Shown here one piece after another: positions 14,829 to 23,159 of a stretch of 64,000 nucleotides of DNA. The stretch is from Adlercreutzia hattorii (GTDB lineage Bacteria; Actinomycetota; Coriobacteriia; Coriobacteriales; Eggerthellaceae). The notes under the pieces were generated by a model. That model saw only the letters and a list, made by a program, of their open reading frames with translations. It searched no databases and was not told where the DNA came from. The stretch lies in NCBI RefSeq assembly GCF_011405655.1, contig NZ_AP022829.1, forward strand, positions 1,721,001-1,785,000, read 5' to 3'. Position 1 is the stretch's first letter. Each line of letters begins with the position of its first letter. The position numbers and the translations under genes were made by a program.

Positions 14829-17003
14829 CTAGTCCTCACGGCCGCCGGAGTCGTTGGCGATGGCGACGGACTCGCCGGGCGAGCCGGAGATGCGCTCCGG
14901 CTTCACCGAGGACGTGCCGGCGGCGCAGTCCATGAGCGCGCCCATGACCTCGGCCACCACCGGCGCCGCGGTGTCCGATCCGCCGCCGCCCTGCTCCACC
15001 ACGCAGGCCACGACGTACTTCGGGTCGTTGTAGGGGGCGTAGGCCACGAACCATGCCGTGTCGTTCTGATCCTGCTTCTCGCCGGTGCCGGACTTGCCGG
15101 CCGCATCGATTCCCAGCTCCTCGAACAAGGGCGCCACGGAGTGGGACTCCTGCACCATGCCGTGCAGCGCGTCGCGCACGTAGGCCAGATGGGCCTCGGT
15201 CACCTCGGGCGTACGCTCGACGACCGGCTCGTAGGTGACGACCGTCTCGCCCTCGCTGTTGCGCACCTCCTTCAGAAGGTGCGGCCGCATGATGCGGCCC
15301 GTGGCCACGCCGGCGTAGGCGCAGGCCACCTGCAAGGGCGTCACGAGCACATCGCCCTGGCCGATGATCATGTTGGTGTAGTCGCCGCCGCGGAAGGTGG
15401 CTTCGGAGGGCACGTTCTGCCAGCGCTCGGCCTTCCAGGCCGGGGTGGGAATGACGCCCACAGCCTCGCCGCCCAGATCGATGTCGGTCTTCTCGCCGAA
15501 GCCGAACTGCCCCAGGTAGTCCTGGAGCGCCGTCTCCGATATCTCGCCGGTGCCGGCGGGCCCATGGTCGTAGAAAGCCTTGCCGATCTCGTAGAAGACC
15601 GTGTCACAGGAGTTCACGATGCCCCCGTGCAGATCGAGCGTCCCATGGCCGTCGTGCTTCCAGCAGCGCTGCACGTCCCCAGTGCCGAAGCCGTCCCACT
15701 TGCCCGTGCAGTTCCACGAGCTGCTCTCCGTGGCGAAGCCGTACTCCAGGCCAGCTAAGGAGGTGAAGGCCTTGAAGGTGGAGGCGGCCATGAACTGGCC
15801 GGACACCACGTTGTTGTTCAGCGGCGCGTAGGCCTCCTCGGAGTTGTACCTATCCATGAGTTCCTGGGAGAAGGCACCGGTGAAATTCGTCGGGTCGAAG
15901 GTGGGGAAGCTTGACATAACGAGCACCGACCCGTCGGTCACATCAAGTGCCACAACGGCGCCCTTAGAGCCCTTGCCCGTGCCGATGACGCCGCCCGATG
16001 GCGCGATGAGCTTGGCCAGGGCCGCGTCGGCCACGTACTGAGCCCTGGCGTCGATGGTGAGGTAGAGGTCGTTGCCCTTGGTGTCCTTGATGTCGCTCAT
16101 GACCGAGATGCGCCGGCCGTTGGCGTCCACCATGACCTGGCTCTCGCCGTGCTCGCCGGACAAGTACGCGTCGTAGGTGGCCTCCACCCCAGCGTTGCCC
16201 ACCACGTCGATGGCGAGGATGTCGCGGCCCTCGATCTTCTCCTCAAGCCGGGCAGCCGAGGGCGAGCCGGTGTAGCCGAGCACATGGGCCGCCAGCGCCC
16301 CGTAGGGATACTCGCGCTGGGAGCGCTCCTCCACGGTGATGCCGGGGAAAGCGTCGGCATGCTCGGCGATGAAGGCCACGTCGCGCAGGCGCACGTCCTC
16401 CCCCACCACGCGCAGGCTCTGAGCGCCGGCGGCGGCATCGTTGATGCGCTGGAGCACCACGTTGGCGGGAAGCCCCAGCACCGTGGAGAGCCGGCGCACG
16501 ACATCGCGGTTGTCGGCCACCTCAGGGTCGGCCACGACGGTCTGGCTCGGGCGGTTCACCACCAAAGCCTCGCCGTTGGTGTCGTAGATGCAGCCGCGGG
16601 GGGCGGGCGTCTTCACCGTGGTGTACAGGTTCTCCTCCGCCGCCTGGGCGTAGGCCTCAGATCCCGCGATCTGCATGGACCACAGCTTCGCCGACAGGGC
16701 GCCAAAGATAGCCACGGCCGCCGCCGCCAGACCCGCAAAGCGGCGTCCCAGCTCGTCAGAGGGCTTCTTCGACGCGGCCCCGGGCTCGGAGCTGGACACG
16801 GTCACATCGCCCTCGCGGGCGGCCTGGGCCTTGGAGCGGCGCTCGAAGGGCGAGCTTCCCACGCCCACGGTGGAAAGCTCCGAGACTCCCTTGGCGCGGC
16901 CGACCGAGGGCGTCTCCCTGCGGGCGCGCAGCGCGAGCGCCGCTGCCACGGCTACAATGACGATGACCGCCGCCAGGACGGCGACGATGATAGCTACGAG
17001 CAC
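14829..17003 (-). CDS. mrdA: Penicillin-binding protein 2 (transpeptidase)
   Basis: A 724-residue class B PBP. The dimerisation domain includes RGCIYDTNGEALVVNRPSQ. The transpeptidase has STFK (active-site Ser in MAASTFKAF), the SCD motif (NSCDTVFYEIG) and KSGTGEKQD. It crosslinks peptidoglycan outside the membrane together with RodA. Two hydrophobic segments are present, one at residues 1-25 and one at ~90-110, separated by a charged linker; most PBP2 proteins have only the second. The first could be real or could reflect a start chosen too far upstream. The gene ends in a Ser/Gly tail and is 12 bp from mreD. Confidence 0.94.
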   Translation of the reverse strand: MLVAIIVAVLAAVIVIVAVAAALALRARRETPSVGRAKGVSELSTVGVGSSPFERRSKAQAAREGDVTVSSSEPGAASKKPSDELGRRFAGLAAAAVAIFGALSAKLWSMQIAGSEAYAQAAEENLYTTVKTPAPRGCIYDTNGEALVVNRPSQTVVADPEVADNRDVVRRLSTVLGLPANVVLQRINDAAAGAQSLRVVGEDVRLRDVAFIAEHADAFPGITVEERSQREYPYGALAAHVLGYTGSPSAARLEEKIEGRDILAIDVVGNAGVEATYDAYLSGEHGESQVMVDANGRRISVMSDIKDTKGNDLYLTIDARAQYVADAALAKLIAPSGGVIGTGKGSKGAVVALDVTDGSVLVMSSFPTFDPTNFTGAFSQELMDRYNSEEAYAPLNNNVVSGQFMAASTFKAFTSLAGLEYGFATESSSWNCTGKWDGFGTGDVQRCWKHDGHGTLDLHGGIVNSCDTVFYEIGKAFYDHGPAGTGEISETALQDYLGQFGFGEKTDIDLGGEAVGVIPTPAWKAERWQNVPSEATFRGGDYTNMIIGQGDVLVTPLQVACAYAGVATGRIMRPHLLKEVRNSEGETVVTYEPVVERTPEVTEAHLAYVRDALHGMVQESHSVAPLFEELGIDAAGKSGTGEKQDQNDTAWFVAYAPYNDPKYVVACVVEQGGGGSDTAAPVVAEVMGALMDCAAGTSSVKPERISGSPGESVAIANDSGGRED

Positions 17004-17015
17004 GGCTCCCCCTTC

Positions 17016-17543
17016 CTAACGAAGGACCGGCGTCCCGGGTTGGACGCGCGGGCGATCGACCATCAACCGCGCGGCGATCGGATACAGCAAAAGGCCGATG
17101 ACGCAGTCGTAGAGCATGCAGGGCAGCGTGCGGTAGAGGAAGGCCTCCCCCAAGGGCACGTCGGCGCCGCAGACCACGACGATGAGCCCGTACATCACCT
17201 CGACGAGCATGATGCACGCCAGCATGATGGCCACCGGCATGAACAGGGTATCGTTGTTGAGCGCCATGAACAGCCGCGAGGCCAGAAACGTTACCAGCAC
17301 GAGCACAAAGGCCATCCCTCCCACAGGACCGCCGCCCATGAGGTCGAAGAGAAGGCCCAAAACCAGCGGCATGACCGACCCGGCCGAAGCCGGCGTGGCC
17401 ACGGCGCGCACGATGCAAAAGGCCACGATGAAGTTGGGCACGGCCTCGAACAGCGTGATGGCCGGCGCCACGGTTATCTGCAGAAGCACGGCGATGACGG
17501 CGCCGATGACGCCCGCCACCGTCTCGCGGGAAAGTTCCATCAT
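17016..17543 (-). CDS. mreD: Rod shape-determining protein MreD
   Basis: A 175-residue integral membrane protein with 5-6 predicted segments (VIGAVIAVLLQITVAPAI, PLVLGLLFDLMGGGPVGGMAF, VEVMYGLIVVV). The FDLMGGGPVG loop is typical of MreD. It links the elongasome to the membrane. Its ATG overlaps the mreC stop by 4 bp (ATGA). The family is poorly conserved, so the call rests on topology, length and position between mreC and mrdA. Confidence 0.88.
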   Translation of the reverse strand: MMELSRETVAGVIGAVIAVLLQITVAPAITLFEAVPNFIVAFCIVRAVATPASAGSVMPLVLGLLFDLMGGGPVGGMAFVLVLVTFLASRLFMALNNDTLFMPVAIMLACIMLVEVMYGLIVVVCGADVPLGEAFLYRTLPCMLYDCVIGLLLYPIAARLMVDRPRVQPGTPVLR

Positions 17544-18562
17544 GCGGCCTCGCCTCCTTCGGTGCCGTCAGAGCGGCCCGCATCGTCGCCGGAGCCGTCG
17601 CCGCTGGCACTGTCGTCACCGCTGCCGGCATCGTTGCCGTCGCCGGACTCTCCCGAATCGGAGCCGGACGCCCCCTCGCCACCGTCGGCGCTCGTGGGCG
17701 CCGTCACGGTGCGGTCGGCCGCATCGTCGGCCGCGGAGAACACTACGAGCGCCTCCTCCATGAGGCTCACGGTGTCGTTGGGGGCCACGACGATCTTGCG
17801 GGTGTCGCTGCCAGCGCTGCCCTCGACGCGCACCACCGTGCCGATGATGAGGCCCCGGGTGTAGCTCCCGCCCAGGCCGCTCGTGAGAACCACGTCACCC
17901 ACCTGCACGTTCACGTCCGCGCCGATGTTCTCCAGATAGAGCAGGCCGTCCATGGAGCCGCGCACGATGCCCTCGGCCCGGCTCGACTGCACCATGGCGG
18001 CCGCCCCGGACTGCGGATCGGTGAGCAGGCGCACCCGGCACGAGCCGCCGTCCACGGAGATGACCTGGCCCACGACGCCCGTGGGGCCGAGCACGGTGAG
18101 CCCCGTTTCCACGCCGGAGCTCGATCCGACGTCCAGGGTCACCGTCTGGTTCCACGCGTCGGTGGTCCGCCCGATGACGCGGCCGGACACGCCGGTGATC
18201 TCGTAGGTGTCGCGCAGGTTCAGAAGGCCGCGCAGCCGCTCGTTCTCGAGACGCTGCTCCTCGGCGGCGGCCAGCTGCTGCACGAGCTGCTCGTTCTGCT
18301 GGCGCAACGTCGCGTAGGTCTCCTCGGTAACGCCACCCTCGGCCGCCGCGGCCCCGGCGTCGTCCACGGCCTCGGTGAGAGGCGCGCTCGCCCGCTGCAG
18401 GGGCACCATGGCGCCCTCCACGGCGGACTGCAGGGAATGCAGGGGGCCTGTAGCGCCCTCGGCCTGGTACAGGCCGACGCACACCAGCGAGACCGCCAGC
18501 GCGATAATGAGCGAGAGCCGGCCCGCGGAGGCCGGTTCGTGTTGCTGAAAGTTGAGAGCCAT
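17540..18562 (-). CDS. mreC: Rod shape-determining protein MreC with acidic Ser/Gly/Asp tail
   Basis: A 340-residue protein. One membrane anchor (LSLIIALAVSLVCVGLY, ~17-35) precedes a coiled coil (~85-125: TLRQQNEQLVQQLAAAEEQR) and two beta-barrel regions (VSGRVIGRTTDAWNQTVTLD, VGQVISVDGGSCRVRLLTD, VLTSGLGGSYTRGLIIG). The last ~55 residues are a low-complexity Ser/Gly/Asp tail unlike standard MreC, very similar in style to the tail of the lipoprotein at 46908. ATG 18562 (MALNFQQ) is chosen because the barrel and anchor follow directly; the upstream extension lies in the mreB coding region. Confidence 0.92.
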   Translation of the reverse strand: MALNFQQHEPASAGRLSLIIALAVSLVCVGLYQAEGATGPLHSLQSAVEGAMVPLQRASAPLTEAVDDAGAAAAEGGVTEETYATLRQQNEQLVQQLAAAEEQRLENERLRGLLNLRDTYEITGVSGRVIGRTTDAWNQTVTLDVGSSSGVETGLTVLGPTGVVGQVISVDGGSCRVRLLTDPQSGAAAMVQSSRAEGIVRGSMDGLLYLENIGADVNVQVGDVVLTSGLGGSYTRGLIIGTVVRVEGSAGSDTRKIVVAPNDTVSLMEEALVVFSAADDAADRTVTAPTSADGGEGASGSDSGESGDGNDAGSGDDSASGDGSGDDAGRSDGTEGGEAA

Positions 18563-18576
18563 AGGAAGCGAAAGAC

Positions 18577-19632
18577 CTACTTCGAGCGCATGAGCGTCTG
18601 CTTGAGGGCCGTCGGCGTCTCGAGCACCTTCAGGCAGCCCGACACCACGTTGGTCAGCGCCGTCTCGGACACCCACACGGGAATCTCAAGCTTGTCGGTG
18701 AGGTAGCGGTCGAGGCCCGAGAGCAGGCCGCCGCCGCCCGTGAGCAGGATGCCGTTCTGGATGATGTCGCTGGCCAGGTCGGGGTTGGTCTTCTTGAAGG
18801 TGTCCTTGATGTGCAGCACCATCTCCTCGATGGGGGCCTGAAGCGCCGCGCGCACGTCCTCGGACTGGATGGTGACCTCCTTGGGCTGCTCGGTGTAGAC
18901 GTCCTGGCCGGAGATGATCATGTCGCGCTCGCGGCCGTCCTCGAAGGGAAGGATGGAGCCGATCTTAATCTTGATGACCTCGGCCGTGCGCTCGCCGATC
19001 TTGATGCCGAGCAAATCGCGCAGGTGCATGGCGATGGCCTCGTCGAGCCGGTTGCCGGCCAAACGAAGCGAGCTGGACGTCACAATGCCGCCGAGCGAGA
19101 TGACGGCCACCTCCGTGGTGCCGCCGCCGATATCGACCACCATGGAACCGGTCGGCTCGGTCACGGGCAGATCGGCGCCCATAGCGGCGGCCATGGGCTC
19201 CTCGATGAGGTAGGCCTGGCGGGCGCCCGCCTGGATGGTGGCCTCGAACACGGCGCGTTTCTCAACCGAAGTGGCGCCGCAGGGGATGCACACGACGATG
19301 CGGGGCTTGGGCTGCCAAGGGTACTTGCGCTCGGCCGCCTTGTTGATGAAGGCCGAGATCATGGCCTCGGTCACATCGTAGTCGGCGATGACGCCGTCTT
19401 TGAGCGGGTGCTCGGCGGAGAACGCGTCCGGCGTGTGGTTGATCATGTTCTTGGCCTCATGGCCGACGGCCAGCACGCGCTGAGTGGACTTTTCTATGGC
19501 GACAACGGAGGGCTCGTTGATGACGATGCCCTCCCCCGTAATAGCAACAAGGGTATTGGCAGTGCCCAGATCGATGGCCATGTCCGCGGACATCTGGCCG
19601 GTCAGGCCCGAAAACCAATCAAGGAATGACAT
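18577..19632 (-). CDS. mreB: Rod shape-determining protein MreB (actin-like)
   Basis: A 351-residue bacterial actin. ATPase motifs: DLGTANTLV (phosphate 1), VVDIGGGTTEVAVIS (phosphate 2) and LLTGGGGLLSGLD (adenosine). CIPCGATSVEKRAV and LIEEPMAAAMGADLPV are typical family segments. It forms membrane filaments that guide the elongasome. ATG 19632 starts the conserved MSFLDWFSG; 18 extra codons to 19686 are unlikely. First gene of the minus-strand shape cluster. Confidence 0.96.
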   Translation of the reverse strand: MSFLDWFSGLTGQMSADMAIDLGTANTLVAITGEGIVINEPSVVAIEKSTQRVLAVGHEAKNMINHTPDAFSAEHPLKDGVIADYDVTEAMISAFINKAAERKYPWQPKPRIVVCIPCGATSVEKRAVFEATIQAGARQAYLIEEPMAAAMGADLPVTEPTGSMVVDIGGGTTEVAVISLGGIVTSSSLRLAGNRLDEAIAMHLRDLLGIKIGERTAEVIKIKIGSILPFEDGRERDMIISGQDVYTEQPKEVTIQSEDVRAALQAPIEEMVLHIKDTFKKTNPDLASDIIQNGILLTGGGGLLSGLDRYLTDKLEIPVWVSETALTNVVSGCLKVLETPTALKQTLMRSK

Positions 19633-19967
19633 ACAGGCAAACCCTTCGGATACGTATAGGTTACAGTCAGCCTTAGATTTTATCACACGGGGCCTAGGGG
19701 CTTAGAAACTCCATAGGTGTAAGGGAGTATCTACGGTCATTTTTCCCTGCTTTCCGCCCATCGCTACACAGTTCACTCCTTATGGATGACAAGCTTTGCG
19801 TCAAATACAACATTGGGGGTGACCACACCATTTCACATTTTCACTAAGGTATATCAACGCGCATCTTATTGATGACATGCAAACAGAGATGCGTGCTTAT
19901 ACGAGCTGCTTATATAAGGCTCCTCGCATAAGAGAGATCGGGAAAACGAGAGCATCAAGGAGGGTTC
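19633..19967 (+). promoter_or_regulatory. Intergenic region: candidate promoter and LuxR-type operator for the flavoprotein reductase
   Basis: Holds the divergent start regions of mreB and the reductase. Upstream of the reductase, CGCATCT (19860-19866) and AGATGCG (19887-19893) form an inverted repeat with a 20-bp spacer. A -10-like TATAAG lies at 19913-19918, and AAGGAGG precedes the ATG at 19968. The DNA is visibly more AT-rich than the cell-shape cluster. No gene is seen. Confidence 0.35.
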
Positions 19968-21548
19968 ATGAACGAACAGGAAAGCAAGTTTTCACGACGC
20001 GACTTCTTTAAGGGTGCCGTGGCATCTGGAGTTGCGGCCACAACGGTTGGGTTGATGGCGGCCTGTTCGCCTCAAGCAAAAGGGAAGGGTAACGACACCC
20101 CCCTTTCATCTACGGGCGACATTGCTTGGGACGTCGAAACCGACGTGCTTGTCGTTGGCTTTGGCGCAGCAGGCGCTTCCGCAGCTATTGAGGCGAAACG
20201 AGGTGGAGCTGAGGTAACTATCGTGGAGACGACCGAGGCCGGCGGTGGCTCGACCGTTCTCTGCGGAGGCTTTATTTATCTGGGAGGCACTCCCCTGCAA
20301 GAGCAACTCGGCGTGAAGGACAGCGTTGAAGAAACACTTAAGTATATGACTGCAGCTGCTGGCCCCTATGCCAACCAGGAAGCATTGAAGATTTACTGCG
20401 AGAACGGCCCCGATACGTATCAATTCTGCATTGATTGCGGCATAAAATTTGGCGAGAATCTCGACCTCAACCACGGCGTTAGCGGTCGCGCGGGCATTGG
20501 CCTCGCGTATTCAGGCAATGAGCTTCAGGCGCCTTATCGCGATATCGCCGTGCCTGCACCGCGAGGACACTCTACCGGAGATGCTTGCGGCAAGGGCATC
20601 TTCGAACCGATGAAGAAAACGGTTGAAGCCGAGGGAATTCAGGTTGTTTACGGCGCCAATGCGGAAAGACTTATCCGCGACGAGACCGGTCGGGTTATCG
20701 GCGCAGAAGTTACCTGCGACGGAAAGCAGCAGTATTTTCGTGCAGCCAAAGCCGTAATCCTTGCTGGCGGCGGCTTCACGATGAATAGGGACATGATCGA
20801 TGCCAACAATCGTTTCACCACTCCCTTCGGTGGCCCTATCGGAAATCCAAACGAACTTGGTACTTGCATCAAAATGGGACAAGAGGTGGGCGCTGACTTG
20901 TTCGGCATGTCCCAGATTTGCTATACCTGCTTTATTTATGGCACTGACACCAGCACTGCAAAAGCCATCCTCGTTGATAAGACGGGGCGCCGCATCATCT
21001 CGGAAACCTCATATGGCAGCTGGGTCGGCGAGGCGCTTATGGCCAACGGACCTGAAGCGTACCTGGTTTTTGACAGCGCGCTTAAGGGCTCATTTGACGG
21101 CTCTGGCGATTCCCCCGAATTCGAAGCCGGTGCCATCGCTGGGGCTACCGAATTCGAAGCCGGCACCATCACCGAGCTTGCAGAGCAACTCGGTATCGAT
21201 CCGCTGAGCCTTGAAAACACTGTCGCGCTGTACAACACCTTCGCAGAGCAGGGCGAGGATGGCCAGTTCGGCAAAGAGCCCGAGTATCTTGCGCCAATTG
21301 CGACTCCCCCCTTCTACGCTCGCCCCTACGGATCTGAAAGTGCTTTCTACACCTCTGAGGGCGGTCTTAAAACTGATGTGGAATCTCACGTCATTAGCGT
21401 GTCGGGCGACGTCATTCCTGGTCTCTACGCCGCAGGTCGATGCAGCAGCCTGATTTACGGCCACTACATGGGCAGCGGCACCTCTATCGCCGACTGCATC
21501 ACCTTCGGCCGCATTGCTGGCCAGAACGCCGCAGCAGAAACGGCTTAA
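19968..21548 (+). CDS. Tat-exported FAD-dependent reductase (fumarate reductase/flavocytochrome c-like, no heme domain)
   Basis: A 526-residue flavoprotein. The twin-arginine signal SRRDFFKGAVASGVAATTVG (residues ~9-28) ends near MAACS, so a lipoprotein-type anchor is also possible. The FAD site VVGFGAAGASAAIEA lies at ~61-75. The flavin domain ends with GLYAAGRCSSLIYGHYMGSG and IADCITFGRIAGQNA. It resembles the many Eggerthellaceae reductases that use organic electron acceptors; no multiheme domain or FMN-transfer domain is present, so electrons must come from another protein. A 33-bp direct duplication sits at ~21117-21170 (EFEAG...EFEAG). Substrate unknown. Confidence 0.88.
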   Translation: MNEQESKFSRRDFFKGAVASGVAATTVGLMAACSPQAKGKGNDTPLSSTGDIAWDVETDVLVVGFGAAGASAAIEAKRGGAEVTIVETTEAGGGSTVLCGGFIYLGGTPLQEQLGVKDSVEETLKYMTAAAGPYANQEALKIYCENGPDTYQFCIDCGIKFGENLDLNHGVSGRAGIGLAYSGNELQAPYRDIAVPAPRGHSTGDACGKGIFEPMKKTVEAEGIQVVYGANAERLIRDETGRVIGAEVTCDGKQQYFRAAKAVILAGGGFTMNRDMIDANNRFTTPFGGPIGNPNELGTCIKMGQEVGADLFGMSQICYTCFIYGTDTSTAKAILVDKTGRRIISETSYGSWVGEALMANGPEAYLVFDSALKGSFDGSGDSPEFEAGAIAGATEFEAGTITELAEQLGIDPLSLENTVALYNTFAEQGEDGQFGKEPEYLAPIATPPFYARPYGSESAFYTSEGGLKTDVESHVISVSGDVIPGLYAAGRCSSLIYGHYMGSGTSIADCITFGRIAGQNAAAETA

Positions 21549-21557
21549 TCACGCAGT

Positions 21558-21604
21558 AAAAGAGGGCGCGATCCTTTCCCTCCCCCTCTATCGCGCCCTC
21601 TTTT
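21558..21604 (+). terminator. Strong terminator after the flavoprotein gene
   Basis: AAAGAGGGCGCGAT and ATCGCGCCCTCTTTT form a perfect stem of about 14 bp around a pyrimidine-rich loop. It separates the reductase from the LuxR regulator. Confidence 0.92.
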
Positions 21605-21673
21605 ACCTAACGCAGTCAGTATGCTAAACTTTCTTGTCTATGCGACCGCAAGATATTAGTGAAGGATAATCGT

Positions 21674-23049
21674 GTGATAGTTGAGCCCGATCGACGACTG
21701 CGTATGCTGGCCTCTGTTACAACCCTTGCTGCTCTCTTGCTTTGGAACTGGAGGCAAGCAAGTTTTTATCATTGGTTTGGCTCAGATGCAAACGACGAAC
21801 TCATCTTGGCGTTCAAATGTATTTGGAATTTCTCTACAGGTCTCACACTGATCGCCGGATTCTTTGTTCTGCGAAAAGAGTGCATTAACAAACTCTTTCC
21901 CGTTCTTCTCATCTTCCTGACAACGGTTGGTCTTATGACCGCATTATTTAGTTGCAGCTTTACTCCAATGCCGTCATCGGGCATTTCCTTGGTCTCTCTC
22001 GTCATCGGACTCTATTACGGAGCCGGTTTTCTTTTATGGCTGTCTCTCGCAGAGTCGCGCTCCTTTGCTAATGCCATATTCGAAACATCAGCAGCACTTG
22101 TCATCGCATCGCTGGGATACTTTGTCTTGAGGGGGACCGGCGCGTGGAATTCATCATTCACGCTTCTCGCTCTCGTTTCTATCGTAAGCACGGGTTTTTT
22201 CTTCAAGCGCAAGTTCTCTTCTTTAGAAGCAGAAGCCCATCCCCTCTTTAAAGAAGCCTTCGATCAGAAAACCCTCTGTACGCTTGTTCTTGTTTTTTCT
22301 CTCTCGCTCGTTGCGCAAATCAACTACGTTGCACAAGCAAATACGGACAGTAGGGCAATCGGAATGTTGCTTGTGGGATCGATTCTGGCCCTTGTTTCTC
22401 GTCTGCCTAAGTCCGCGAAGTCCCCTGTGGTTATCTTTACGGCAGTAGCAATTACCCTGTGCTTGTCTCTTTTCGCTACCGCCGTCCTCACGCAAGGCTC
22501 AATGGTTATAGCTGAGTCTGCGGCAATGATGGCCTTCTGGACTGTTTTCATCCTCCTTCTTTCGCTATCAGCTACCCCCCCCCCCCGGACCGATTACCAG
22601 CCTATATTTCACCCTCAAAGGCCTCGCTGTATCTTTCCGCTTTTTTCTTCGCGATCGGTACAGGCAGAGTCATTTTCCACTTCACCGCGTTCATCGACAG
22701 CGAAATGCGCTCGACCATCGCAGCCCTCGTGCTTGCTTTAACACTTGCAGTAGCTTTTTACTTCATAGGCTTGACGTCAAAACAGTCCCAGGCCAAGACC
22801 TCTGAAAAACGCACTGCCGAAGAAGAGCATCTCGAAGCGTTCAGCAAAGCTTTCAGATTAACAAAACGTGAGACAGAAGTGATGGTTTTGCTTGTTCAGG
22901 GACGCTCTGTCAACCGTATTGCAGAGCAGCTCGTTGTTTCTCCCAATACCGTGAAGACTCATCGAAATCGACTATACGCGAAATTGGACGTTCATGACCG
23001 GCAGGAACTCCTTGATAAATACCTCATCGAAAAGCCCAAGCAGGCGTAG
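21674..23049 (+). CDS. Membrane LuxR-family regulator, interrupted at a 12-C homopolymer (possible phase-variable gene)
   Basis: Two frames make one protein. Codons from GTG 21674 encode about 300 residues with ~9-10 hydrophobic segments; the frame then meets 12 consecutive C at 22575-22586 and runs out of the membrane pattern. In another frame the protein resumes (AYISPSKASLYLSAFFFAIG, then more membrane segments from MRSTIAALV) and ends with a LuxR helix-turn-helix (LTKRETEVMVLLVQGRS ... NTVKTHRNRLYAKL). One extra C or two fewer would give an intact 458-residue protein. Such membrane LuxR proteins usually sit beside reductases in Eggerthellaceae and probably control them. A sequencing error in the tract is the alternative. 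Confidence 0.8.
22575..22586 (+). repeat. Poly-C tract (12 C)
   Basis: A homopolymer in the coding region of the LuxR regulator, exactly where the frame changes. Tracts of this length slip readily during replication. Confidence 0.9.
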
Positions 23050-23159
23050 ATGAACGATCGCGAGCGCGCACATGCTCTAGCCATTAGCGAATCAGCAAAC
23101 TCCTCTTCTTAACGAATCCATTAATTCATTTTGCATGTAGGCATTCAACTGTCCCCGCT

